Positions 1 through 5,976 of a stretch of 8,907 nt of DNA are shown here, one piece after another. This stretch comes from Bacteroides sp. (lineage in GTDB: Bacteria; Bacteroidota; Bacteroidia; Bacteroidales; Bacteroidaceae), in assembly GCA_019414665.1 (NCBI GenBank), contig DXLO01000056.1:1-8907 (forward strand), written 5' to 3'. Made by a program: the position numbers and the translations under genes. Under the pieces are notes generated by a model. That model saw only the letters and a program-made list of their open reading frames with translations. It was not told the origin of the DNA and ran no database searches. Positions within the stretch are counted from its first letter, which is position 1; each line of letters starts with the position of its first letter.

Positions 1-118
1 CATTCGTATTCGAAGCATCGTTATTCGCATTCGCATTCGACACACCGCCATTCGCGTTCGCATTGTTGTACCCGCGATAGACCACACGGACTATCGGGAA
101 GCTCCACCGGGTACAAAG
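1..118 (-). repeat. Probable DGR template repeat (TR), partial at left edge
   Basis: Read on the minus strand, this stretch can be translated as W-S-F-P-I-V-R-V-V-Y-R-G followed by a run in which about half the residues are Asn (AAC/AAT codons) between Ala, Gly and Ser. That is the signature of the C-type lectin variable region of DGR target proteins, with adenine-rich codons at the positions to be diversified. The frame is closed upstream by TAA (minus strand 121-119), contains no ATG, and follows the stop of the 152-385 gene. It therefore looks like an untranslated template and not the end of a target gene. DGRs in Mu-like Bacteroides phages are known. The true ends are not visible: the 3' end, the IMH* element and the reverse transcriptase would lie left of the window. 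The alternative is a remnant or cassette copy of a variable region. Confidence 0.55.
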
Positions 119-151
119 TTACTGATTTAACAGGCAAAATGAGCTAAAGCA

Positions 152-385
152 TTACACTATCCACCAAAATAGGGCCGACAATATGCCGCCTATGACGGTA
201 AGAGACCAGTCTATCCAGTCCCAAAGTCCGCCTTTCAGTTTGTCTTTCAGTTCCAGACAGGAGGCTGCGACAGCTGCAGCATAGAGCGCTGTCCACGGGG
301 TGAAGGCCAAAATGCCTACCAACAAACCGCCAATAAGGTGTTTGTAGCGGTTGCTTTGTTTGAGAAATTCGATAATTTTGTTCAT
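152..385 (-). CDS. Small two-helix membrane protein, holin-like candidate
   Basis: A 77-residue protein starting at ATG 385-383, behind an A/T-rich leader and without a Shine-Dalgarno. Two hydrophobic segments are visible, about residues 17-42 (Gly/Leu/Ala-rich) and 60-77 (up to the C-terminus). They are joined by a charged loop with Lys-Asp-Lys-Leu-Lys and a Trp-Asp-Trp-Ile-Asp-Trp cluster. The N-terminal tail is basic. The size and two-helix layout suit a small phage holin or an inner-membrane accessory protein, but no family-specific catalytic motif is visible. It is the first gene downstream of the MuF-toxin-like gene after a 97-base gap and lies just before the DGR template. An immunity role for the neighbouring nuclease domain is conceivable from position but unsupported. 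The gene itself is likely real; its function is uncertain. Confidence 0.7.
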   Translation of the reverse strand: MNKIIEFLKQSNRYKHLIGGLLVGILAFTPWTALYAAAVAASCLELKDKLKGGLWDWIDWSLTVIGGILSALFWWIV

Positions 386-412
386 AACGGGTTGTTTTTA
401 AAAATTGTTTTG

Positions 413-420
413 TATATTTG
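413..420 (+). promoter_or_regulatory. Possible Bacteroides-type -7 box (TATATTTG), antisense direction
   Basis: TATATTTG matches the Bacteroides -7 consensus TAnnTTTG exactly. A weak -33 candidate (TTG at 392-394) lies 18 bases upstream. It would drive rightward transcription into the 3' end of the minus-strand MuF gene. In an A/T-rich leader this could be chance, and the same bases also form the 5' leader of the 152-385 gene. Confidence 0.2.
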
Positions 421-449
421 CAGTGAGGAATAGCGTTAGATGTTCAGAA

Positions 450-466
450 CGGGATTGTAGTTCCCG
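450..466. other. Short inverted repeat between MuF gene and membrane-protein gene
   Basis: CGGGA (450-454) pairs with TCCCG (462-466) around a 7-base loop. It sits 17 bases past the MuF stop on the minus strand and could be a weak terminator or mRNA end-protecting hairpin, but no T-run follows on the minus strand. Confidence 0.2.
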
Positions 467-482
467 GAGCTTGCGTCTTTCG

Positions 483-1721
483 CTATTCTTTCTTTTTTAT
501 ATGTTTGTATAATTCACCTCCTTCTGAAAGACTGTGCAGCGTGTATTCGTGCCAGTCGTATTCCCGAACTATTATCAGTGCTTTTTCACCTCTTACTTCT
601 ATCTCGAAAATGTGCGATTGTATGAGGTGTGGAATACCTTTGTGGTTATCTGCTGTTCCCAGGTATTTGGCTTTGGCAAATACATTCTTTATATCCAGAA
701 GCATGAGGTTCTTTTCATGGTAGAACTTGTATGGCTGGTTGGTCCATTCTTGAAGCGTGCGTTTTGATATGTTTACCGGGAATGGGAATTCATTATTCGT
801 GATAACTGTTCCCTGCAATGGCTTGGCTTGCTTCTTTATCTGTTTGGCATCTGCATTGGCCAATGTTCTTACCAGTTTGCATGCGGCGCACAATTCATTT
901 TCCGGAACGAAGACCAGTTTCATATTTCCGTTGTTCATATCGCAATCCTTACAGCGCTTGATGGTGTATGGATTATAGTCGGGCATCGTCTTTTGTTCCA
1001 TGCCTGCATTGAACCGGAACATTCCCTTTTTGTCAACTTCCAAAGCTGATTTCCCCCTTGCCATGGCCTCTTCGTGGTCTGTAGGCGGATACTTGGATTT
1101 GCGTACCTGGACCACGGAACAGCGGCAGCCCCATCCGTTAGGAGGATAGAATTCTGCCCAGAACGGGTCTGAAGCCGGGAGTGTGATGCCGGCCATTTCT
1201 GCATGGGTGGGACGTACCTTTGCATCCCCGGCCGTGCGGTACTGTAGATAATAGCGGTCGCCGTCCTGCATGAACCGTTCCCATTTGGCTGCCATTTCAG
1301 CCGAAGCCTGTACAAAGGTGAATTCAGCCCGTAGATAGTTTGAATTGTATGTTTCGTCGATCTTCCGGACATCATTCAAAAAGCGTTCGAACGTCTTTCT
1401 ATTGCCGTTTTCATCCAACAGGGAGGGAAAGGCTTCATTCAGTTCATGGAAGGTCTTCAAGCCGGAGAATACATAGTTGGAACGCTCCAGCCGCTTGCGC
1501 ATGGTCTCGGACATTTCCACCTTTCGGAATGAACCGTTCAAGACAGAAGAATGAGCTTCTATAAAATCCTGCGCTTCTTCGGATGCCAGGATACCTATTT
1601 CAAGGTTTGCCCCTTCTTGCCGGAACAGCACCTTCATCATGCGGTCAAAGCGTTCCGTGAGCTTGTCGCGCATGAGTTTTGCCTCGTCCTCCATGGAGAG
1701 GCATAGTTTCTGTTTGCCCAA
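483..1721 (-). CDS. Mu F-like minor head protein with C-terminal PBECR-type nuclease-like domain
   Basis: A 412-residue protein if counted from TTG 1721. Residues ~120-207 hold the phage head morphogenesis (Mu gpF/SPP1 gp7) core, with the hallmark R170-P-T-H173 and the P-P-N-G-W-G-C-R-C segment at 193-201. This minor head protein binds the portal and is packaged in virions. Two CxxC pairs (C257/C260 and C278/C281) suggest a small zinc-binding linker. The tail, residues ~318-412, has a compact alpha/beta look with conserved-type His, Lys, Arg and Ser (H335, K337, H365, R387, H391, S397). It resembles the phage Barnase-EndoU-ColicinE5/D-RelE-like (PBECR) domains known to be fused to MuF proteins. 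The start is unclear: the frame stays open upstream to 1790 without an ATG, and the first in-frame ATG is at 1694. The gene follows the portal, as F follows gp29 in Mu. Confidence 0.87.
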   Translation of the reverse strand: MGKQKLCLSMEDEAKLMRDKLTERFDRMMKVLFRQEGANLEIGILASEEAQDFIEAHSSVLNGSFRKVEMSETMRKRLERSNYVFSGLKTFHELNEAFPSLLDENGNRKTFERFLNDVRKIDETYNSNYLRAEFTFVQASAEMAAKWERFMQDGDRYYLQYRTAGDAKVRPTHAEMAGITLPASDPFWAEFYPPNGWGCRCSVVQVRKSKYPPTDHEEAMARGKSALEVDKKGMFRFNAGMEQKTMPDYNPYTIKRCKDCDMNNGNMKLVFVPENELCAACKLVRTLANADAKQIKKQAKPLQGTVITNNEFPFPVNISKRTLQEWTNQPYKFYHEKNLMLLDIKNVFAKAKYLGTADNHKGIPHLIQSHIFEIEVRGEKALIIVREYDWHEYTLHSLSEGGELYKHIKKKE

Positions 1722-1743
1722 CAGGTGGGCATACCGCTGGTGC

Positions 1744-1766
1744 AGCCCCGAATAATCATCGGGGCT
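1744..1766. other. Strong GC-rich hairpin at portal/MuF junction
   Basis: AGCCCCGA (1744-1751) and TCGGGGCT (1759-1766) form a perfect 8-bp stem around a 7-base A/T-rich loop. It begins at the last base of the portal stop codon and fills half of the only sizeable gap in the minus-strand block upstream of the MuF gene. No T-run follows, so it is not a classical terminator. It could set the expression ratio of portal to MuF by attenuation, processing or translational control. The same bases are open in the MuF frame, so they may simply be coding. Confidence 0.4.
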
Positions 1767-3076
1767 CAGTCGAAAAAACGGGACAGCGTTTCAGCCGGTT
1801 TGCCGTCTTTCTTTTTTTTCGGTTCTGTCGGGTCCGGCTCTTCTTTCGGTTCCTTCTCCTCGCACGGGATACCGTATTTTTCCTCAAAGTACTGAGGCTT
1901 TACCTTGTAGTGTTGCAGTACCATTTCCTCGTAAGCTTTCTGCTGTTCGGGCGTGTAGTCAATGGAGTAGTCCCAATCGAAGCGCAGCCCTTTAACAGGG
2001 AACCCGTGGCGCACCATGCGCGGAATGAGCTGGTTGTTCACTATATCCCGAAGCATATCACAGTCGCTTTCCACGAGGTTCTGGAACACTTCAAGGTGCG
2101 TTTCCGACTGTGATAGGCTGCTTCCGTCCTCGATGGTCATCGTCTGCCCGATGATAAGCTTTGACAGTTCGGAGTTGGCCCGATCGATACGCTTGTCATA
2201 GACATTGAATGCGTCCCCCTTGCCGCTTTCCACAAATTCGATTTCGGTTTCCATTCCTGCCACCATGGAGAGGGCGGTTCCGGCTTCACGCAACATCTTG
2301 TCGAGACGGTCAATCTCTTTCTGATCGCGCGAAGTGGTGCGTGCTATACGCATGGGCATTCCGAATATTTCCCCGAAGGTGTCCCAAAAGGCCAGCATGT
2401 TCTTTTTGGGAATAGTCTGTGAAGCAGCCTTGAGATACAGCCCGAGGTCGTCGGGCCTACCTGCCTCAATGAGCCAGTCGGAAAAAGGAGGCTGGCGGTA
2501 GTCTATACCTGTAGTCCAGTCCTGCCCGAGGTCGGTAATGACACGCCCATACTCAGGAATGACATGTTTGCGCGGAATAAGCTTCACATCCGAATAACAG
2601 ATGCAGCCGTCGCCGTCAGTGCAAAGGTCGCCCAATTCGATGAGCGAATGTCCCCAGTAGATTGAATCAAGTGCATAGCGCATGAGCTGCTTGAACCAGG
2701 ACTGGTCAAAGAAGTGAACCGCTTCCTCGTTCTCATCCCCTTTCATATCCACGATTTTGAAAGAACGTGCCATGACAAAACCTCTGCGCTGCTCCACACA
2801 CCCGGAGAGGTGAAGGTCTATTTCCGCGTCCCGGTAGATGTCGTACAGGCGCTGGCGGCTGGGACTGTCCACATTGATGGCATACTGCCAGGCATCGCGC
2901 CAGTTCTTGATGTCCTTCCGGGTGAGTGCATCGGTGGTGCGTTGCAGGTCGATGACCATTTTCTGCACCCGCTTGATGTCTTTCCCCTTGGCCAGATTAA
3001 AATTGCCGTATGGCGTTTGCAGTACGTTTTTCGGTTTATTGGAAAACATACCGCTGAAAAAGTCTTTAATATCCAT
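1766..3076 (-). CDS. Portal protein, DUF935 / Mu gp29-like
   Basis: A 436-residue protein from ATG 3076-3074. The frame is open further upstream, but that part overlaps the gp36-like gene and reads as non-homologous shadow. The portal forms the dodecameric ring at the capsid vertex through which DNA is packaged and ejected. The most diagnostic stretch is residues ~295-332, R-I-D-R-A-N-S-E-L-S-K-L-I-I-G-Q-T followed by a Ser-rich G-S-S-L-S-Q-S-E-T-H-L-E-V-F helix, typical of DUF935 portals. An I-A-R-T-T-S-R segment (244-250) precedes it. The C-terminal tail (~404-430) is a charged Glu/Pro/Lys low-complexity extension. The length is slightly under Mu gp29 (about 500). Only 4 bases separate it from the upstream gp36-like gene, so the two are co-transcribed. 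Confidence 0.9.
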   Translation of the reverse strand: MDIKDFFSGMFSNKPKNVLQTPYGNFNLAKGKDIKRVQKMVIDLQRTTDALTRKDIKNWRDAWQYAINVDSPSRQRLYDIYRDAEIDLHLSGCVEQRRGFVMARSFKIVDMKGDENEEAVHFFDQSWFKQLMRYALDSIYWGHSLIELGDLCTDGDGCICYSDVKLIPRKHVIPEYGRVITDLGQDWTTGIDYRQPPFSDWLIEAGRPDDLGLYLKAASQTIPKKNMLAFWDTFGEIFGMPMRIARTTSRDQKEIDRLDKMLREAGTALSMVAGMETEIEFVESGKGDAFNVYDKRIDRANSELSKLIIGQTMTIEDGSSLSQSETHLEVFQNLVESDCDMLRDIVNNQLIPRMVRHGFPVKGLRFDWDYSIDYTPEQQKAYEEMVLQHYKVKPQYFEEKYGIPCEEKEPKEEPDPTEPKKKKDGKPAETLSRFFD

Positions 3077-3080
3077 AATC

Positions 3081-3500
3081 CTACCAGTTATGATGAAGCT
3101 GCTTCTGACAGCTGTAAACAAATGAATTTCCGGACGGAAGCCCATCTTCTCCGACAGCCAAAGGCAAATCAGGGACAATTTTTCCGGCCTGTACGCCTTC
3201 AAGCCACTTGATGGCCCGTTCATACCGTTCCTTGCGTATCTCGCTTCCCATCTTTTGCGGCATGGCTGCACTCATGTGGTAAAGTGAAATGTCGCAGGTG
3301 TACATGACAATGAGGCGGTTCCGATGTTCATCCTGTGCAGAGAAAATGGCCGTACAGTCGTATTTCGGCCGTAGATAACCGGCAATTTCTTCCCGGGCTT
3401 CCGCTTCTGCATTGGTACGGTTTTCCGGGCTTACCTGCGAGATAACCTTTAATGCGTTGTCGCCGATGACAACTTTGTAATCTTCTTCTGTAATGAACAT
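3081..3500 (-). CDS. gp36-like head/connector protein (DUF1320-type)
   Basis: A 139-residue protein from ATG 3500-3498. The N-terminus (M-F-I-T-E-E-D-Y) and three internal features match the DUF1320/Mu gp36-like pattern. These are an acidic helix ending in E-I-A-G-Y-L-R-P-K-Y (~38-47), a D-I-S-L-Y-H-M segment (~70-76), and R-Y-E-R-A-I-K-W-L-E-G-V-Q-A-G-K-I (~92-107). Proteins of this family are thought to act at the head-tail interface as completion or connector proteins. It lies 10 bases after the tiny basic gene and 4 bases before the portal. In Mu the gp36 gene is far downstream of the portal, past the capsid gene, so the order here is rearranged. The assignment rests on pattern recognition. 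Confidence 0.75.
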   Translation of the reverse strand: MFITEEDYKVVIGDNALKVISQVSPENRTNAEAEAREEIAGYLRPKYDCTAIFSAQDEHRNRLIVMYTCDISLYHMSAAMPQKMGSEIRKERYERAIKWLEGVQAGKIVPDLPLAVGEDGLPSGNSFVYSCQKQLHHNW

Positions 3501-3510
3501 GACTTTACTT

Positions 3511-3741
3511 TCATTTAGTGATGAACAATGCCATTTTTTCTATATCCCGGATAGTGGTTCCCTTGCGGAAACGGTGGCGGTGAATCAGTTCACAGATGTT
3601 CCTTTTGGGGACAACTTTCAGTTTGCCACCCATATACAGGACGTAGTACTTTCTTCCGTAGAGCTTGGCGTACTTGCAAGCACGGGCAACGGCACGTTTA
3701 TAGCGCCATGCAAAAATCATTCTTTTAATCAGCTGTATCAT
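3511..3741 (-). CDS. Small basic conserved-looking phage protein, unknown function
   Basis: A 76-residue protein from ATG 3741-3739, one base after the terminase TAA. The frame is open further upstream, but only inside the terminase gene, so this ATG is preferred. It is strongly basic: Lys/Arg occur throughout, notably in K-R-M-I-F-A-W-R-Y-K-R-A-V-A-R-A near the N-terminus and H-R-H-R-F-R-K-G in the C-terminal half. There is no membrane segment or signal peptide. I do not recognise a named family. The tight packing between terminase and gp36-like genes and the high charge suggest a role close to nucleic acid or packaging, but that is inference from position only. Confidence 0.7.
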   Translation of the reverse strand: MIQLIKRMIFAWRYKRAVARACKYAKLYGRKYYVLYMGGKLKVVPKRNICELIHRHRFRKGTTIRDIEKMALFITK

Positions 3742-3742
3742 G

Positions 3743-5302
3743 TTACCATATATTTTTGGCGGTCGGCCTTTTACCGAACACCGGTTGAAAACTCTCCTGC
3801 CTTGAATTGCGCTGCAGCATCCAGATGGCTCCCTCGTCGGCATCCGGTGCATCATCGTGAATACGGCTGCCACGCTCCAGTGCCAAGGTCTGTTCGATTC
3901 CGGTCTGCATATCCGGCGATTCTTTCAACTTCTCATTGTAGAATACGAAACCGCGTTCCCATAATGGTGACACCGCTTCGATGCGCTGGAGCTTGTCCGG
4001 TTTCTTTCGTTTGTCCGGCATGATGGGCAGTTGGTATCCACGCAGATTCCCTTCTGCCTCAAACTCATCCAGAATGACATCCTGCATGAAGTTCGCTTCC
4101 ATAAAGAACTGGACGGCTGCCGTATCACGTGTACGCTCGTAGAGGTCGTAAAGCCACCGTACCATTCCTGAAACGGTATCCTGCCGGACGTAACAGTCTA
4201 TAAGGTGCAGTTCCTTCCCAATCTTGCCCCAAAGGCGGCAAGCCTTGTAGTCGTTGGAAGTGGTCGATTTGAAAGAGGGGTCGGTATAGCAGACCAGCAT
4301 TTCATACTTGGATAGCCTGGGCAGTTTCTTGTAACGAATCCAGTCTGCCCGAAAAATAGTTCCGTCCACGATGGGGTTGTGCATCATCTCCTTTTCCCAT
4401 GCCCGGTAGCCTACGAAATCCCTGTATTCCTGCGCCTCTTCTTTCGTCCATTTTTCGCGCCATACCGGTTCTCCGTTCTTGTCTATTGCCTTGATGACGG
4501 ATACATGTACCCCTTTTGTCTTGGTGAGATTGGCCAGCACCGAGTTTTTAGAAATGAGGTTCCCGACCATGATAAAACGCCCCCGGCCCACATCCAGTGC
4601 ACCAAAAAGGGCTTCTTTCACCCAGTCTGTAATGTCATGCACCCGTTTCTCATTGCGGCACAGTTCGTCGTCATCCAAGTCATCGATGACGATGTAGTCC
4701 GGACGTGCTTCCCGGTCTCGCAAACCACGTGGAGACTGTCCGCGTCCGCAAGCCAGGAATTTCACCCCGTTGGCCGCCTTGAACTCCCCATCCTGCCAGG
4801 AGGCATTCCCCTGCTGCTTGCCGAAGTCGGCAATGATGCGCTGGTTATGTTCCAGTTCTGCCTGAATATCTCCCAGCAGACGTGTGGCTGAGTCCTCACT
4901 TTTGCCGACCACCACCATGAAGTTGATGAGACGTTTGGGCTGGAACATCAGCCACAGCGGAACAAAAATGTCCATGTGTGTGGACTTGGCATGGCCACGC
5001 GGCCACATGAATACCGCTTTCAGGTTGGGTGTGCCTTTTACTTTAGCCGCTGCCGCATTGTGGAACGGTGCATTGTGGATGGTGCGTATGACTTCCCCGG
5101 TGGTTTTGTCACGCAAGGTGAGAAAGTGGGGGAAGTAATATTCACAGAACGCGGCATAGTTACCCTGCAGACGCAGAATACGCCTGTCCTTTTGTGCCGG
5201 TGTCTCGCCCGCGAGCAAAGCCGTATCCGTGATGGACTGCACTCTTTTACAGTGTTCCTTCCACTGTTCGTATGCCTGTTTCTTTTCCGCTGCTGTTGCC
5301 AT
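3743..5302 (-). CDS. Terminase large subunit (packaging ATPase-nuclease), Mu gp28-like
   Basis: A 519-residue protein from ATG 5302-5300, full length for the family. It is the motor that cuts and pumps phage DNA into the prohead through the portal. The N-terminal ATPase has a deviant Walker A, W-P-R-G-H-A-K-S-T at 100-108. Its Walker B is Y-I-V-I-D-D-L-D-D-D-E at 203-213, followed by a V-G-N coupling segment near 246-248. The C-terminal RNase H-like nuclease has acidic residues in C-Y-T-D341-P-S-F, F-F-M-E402-A-N-F and D-A-P-D487-A-D489-E. These are the three expected metal-binding positions, so the enzyme appears intact. It starts 7 bases after the small terminase gene and ends one base before the next gene. 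Mu-like phages package by headful from integrated copies; the system here is inferred to do the same. Confidence 0.95.
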   Translation of the reverse strand: MATAAEKKQAYEQWKEHCKRVQSITDTALLAGETPAQKDRRILRLQGNYAAFCEYYFPHFLTLRDKTTGEVIRTIHNAPFHNAAAAKVKGTPNLKAVFMWPRGHAKSTHMDIFVPLWLMFQPKRLINFMVVVGKSEDSATRLLGDIQAELEHNQRIIADFGKQQGNASWQDGEFKAANGVKFLACGRGQSPRGLRDREARPDYIVIDDLDDDELCRNEKRVHDITDWVKEALFGALDVGRGRFIMVGNLISKNSVLANLTKTKGVHVSVIKAIDKNGEPVWREKWTKEEAQEYRDFVGYRAWEKEMMHNPIVDGTIFRADWIRYKKLPRLSKYEMLVCYTDPSFKSTTSNDYKACRLWGKIGKELHLIDCYVRQDTVSGMVRWLYDLYERTRDTAAVQFFMEANFMQDVILDEFEAEGNLRGYQLPIMPDKRKKPDKLQRIEAVSPLWERGFVFYNEKLKESPDMQTGIEQTLALERGSRIHDDAPDADEGAIWMLQRNSRQESFQPVFGKRPTAKNIW

Positions 5303-5309
5303 AGCCGTT

Positions 5310-5774
5310 TTATTTTATGCCCATCTGTTCGGTGATATACAGATCCTGGTACTTGTTGATTGCCCTGACCAGTTCCGGAGTCACTTCCGGGTCGATGGTT
5401 GAACGGTATTCAATCCATTTGGAGAATGCCATGAACACTTCAATGACATCCACTACGTTGGCCTTCTTGTCTAACTTTTCAATCACCGCCGAAAGTTTGG
5501 CCAGTTTGTCCCCGAGACCAGCTACAAGTGCAGGGTCGTTCGATTCGTTGACTTGAGTAATGAGTGTATCAATGGTGAGCAGGAGTTTGTTCACCAGTTC
5601 CGGCCGGGTGACGTTCTTTGCCGCCCTTGCCTCTTTCCATCCGTCAGCCGTGCACCATTTTGAGATGGTGACGCGTGACACGTCCACTTTCTCCGCAATT
5701 TCAGTCTGTTCCATGCCGGAAAGGAACAGTGAGCGTGCAAGAGATTTTTTCTTTTCGATTTCTGCCTTTGTCAT
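5310..5774 (-). CDS. Terminase small subunit-like HTH protein
   Basis: A 154-residue protein starting at ATG 5774-5772, first gene of the minus-strand block. Residues ~23-46 form a helix-turn-helix (T-E-I-A-E-K-V-D-V-S-R-V-T-I-S-K-W), followed by a G-W-K-E-A-R motif that commonly follows the HTH in phage small terminases of this type. The rest (~55-154) is predicted to be mostly helical, as expected for an oligomerising domain. Small terminases recognise the phage DNA end and regulate the large subunit. The position directly before the large subunit, with a 7-base gap, supports the role. An alternative is a separate DNA-binding regulator that only shares the HTH. Confidence 0.85.
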   Translation of the reverse strand: MTKAEIEKKKSLARSLFLSGMEQTEIAEKVDVSRVTISKWCTADGWKEARAAKNVTRPELVNKLLLTIDTLITQVNESNDPALVAGLGDKLAKLSAVIEKLDKKANVVDVIEVFMAFSKWIEYRSTIDPEVTPELVRAINKYQDLYITEQMGIK

Positions 5775-5887
5775 ATAATAATATAGGGTTAAAGGCAGGC
5801 TTCGGAGTCCCTTGCACCTGCCCGATTTATTCGCAAAGTTGTCCGCTTATCAGCTTGCAGCCAAAATAATGTGCAACGGTTTCATAG

Positions 5888-5914
5888 AAGTGTGCAACCA
5901 TTGCACACTTTTTT
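5888..5914 (+). terminator. Terminator-like hairpin or operator dyad
   Basis: A perfect 10-bp inverted repeat, AAGTGTGCAA / TTGCACACTT, with a 3-base loop (CCA) and six T's at the 3' end on the plus strand. It has the form of an intrinsic terminator for rightward transcription, yet no rightward gene lies upstream between it and the divergent start. It could end a short leader or small RNA, insulate the block, or serve as a protein-binding dyad next to the -33 element. Confidence 0.5.
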
Positions 5915-5943
5915 GGCTTCCCGGTAAGTGCTCTGTAATATTG
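5912..5943 (+). promoter_or_regulatory. Candidate Bacteroides-type promoter for protease-capsid block
   Basis: TTTG at 5912-5915, then 20 bases, then TAATATTG at 5936-5943. This fits the -33 TTTG / -7 TAnnTTTG pattern with one mismatch in the -7 box. Transcription would begin near 5950, leaving about 27 bases of leader before ATG 5977. The -33 element lies in the T-run of the dyad, so a protein on the dyad could block it. Confidence 0.4.
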
Positions 5944-5976
5944 CAGCGCCAATGCATAAAGGCGTGGCATGAGAAA

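Larger units (their letters stand above)
5775..5976. promoter_or_regulatory. Divergent control region between the two gene blocks
   Basis: These 202 non-coding bases separate the leftward packaging genes from the rightward capsid genes, so both blocks probably start here. The hexamer TTGCAC/GTGCAA occurs four times (5812-5817, 5871-5876, 5892-5897, 5901-5906). The last two are arms of a near-perfect dyad. A 6-bp stem GGCAGG/CCTGCC (5794-5799 with 5817-5822) lies in the presumed leader of the terminase transcript. A Bacteroides-type promoter candidate points right. No convincing minus-strand promoter was found; the nearest is a weak TTATTTTG (5869-5862). Confidence 0.6.

Noticed and set aside
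1..66. ATTCG-like repeated units suggesting a microsatellite or CRISPR
   Set aside because: Unit lengths are irregular, there are no spacers, and the minus-strand codon pattern explains them as a DGR-type Asn-rich segment.
935..1375. 146-codon minus-strand frame inside the MuF gene
   Set aside because: It overlaps the well-supported MuF frame, has biased Arg/Ser/Thr composition and no recognisable motif.
1679..2113. 144-codon plus-strand frame opposite the portal and MuF genes
   Set aside because: It is antisense to conserved coding sequence, rich in Phe/Arg/Leu as reverse-strand shadows are, and has no family features.
2714..3211. 165-codon plus-strand frame opposite the portal and gp36-like genes
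   Set aside because: Antisense shadow over two conserved proteins with no initiation signal or domain.
3077..3271. 65-codon upstream extension of the portal
   Set aside because: It lies within the gp36-like gene in another frame and is not portal-like; ATG 3076 follows the gp36-like stop by 4 bases.
3742..3873. 44-codon upstream extension of the small basic protein
   Set aside because: It lies wholly within the terminase 3' end and reads as a shadow; ATG 3741 fits the operon spacing.
4379..4891. 170-codon plus-strand frame opposite the large terminase
   Set aside because: Antisense to the ATPase and nuclease motifs, with shadow-like composition.
5812..5976. Upstream extension of the protease from TTG 5812
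   Set aside because: It runs through the dyad, T-run and promoter candidate, and the residues do not resemble a prohead protease; ATG 5977 is the natural start.
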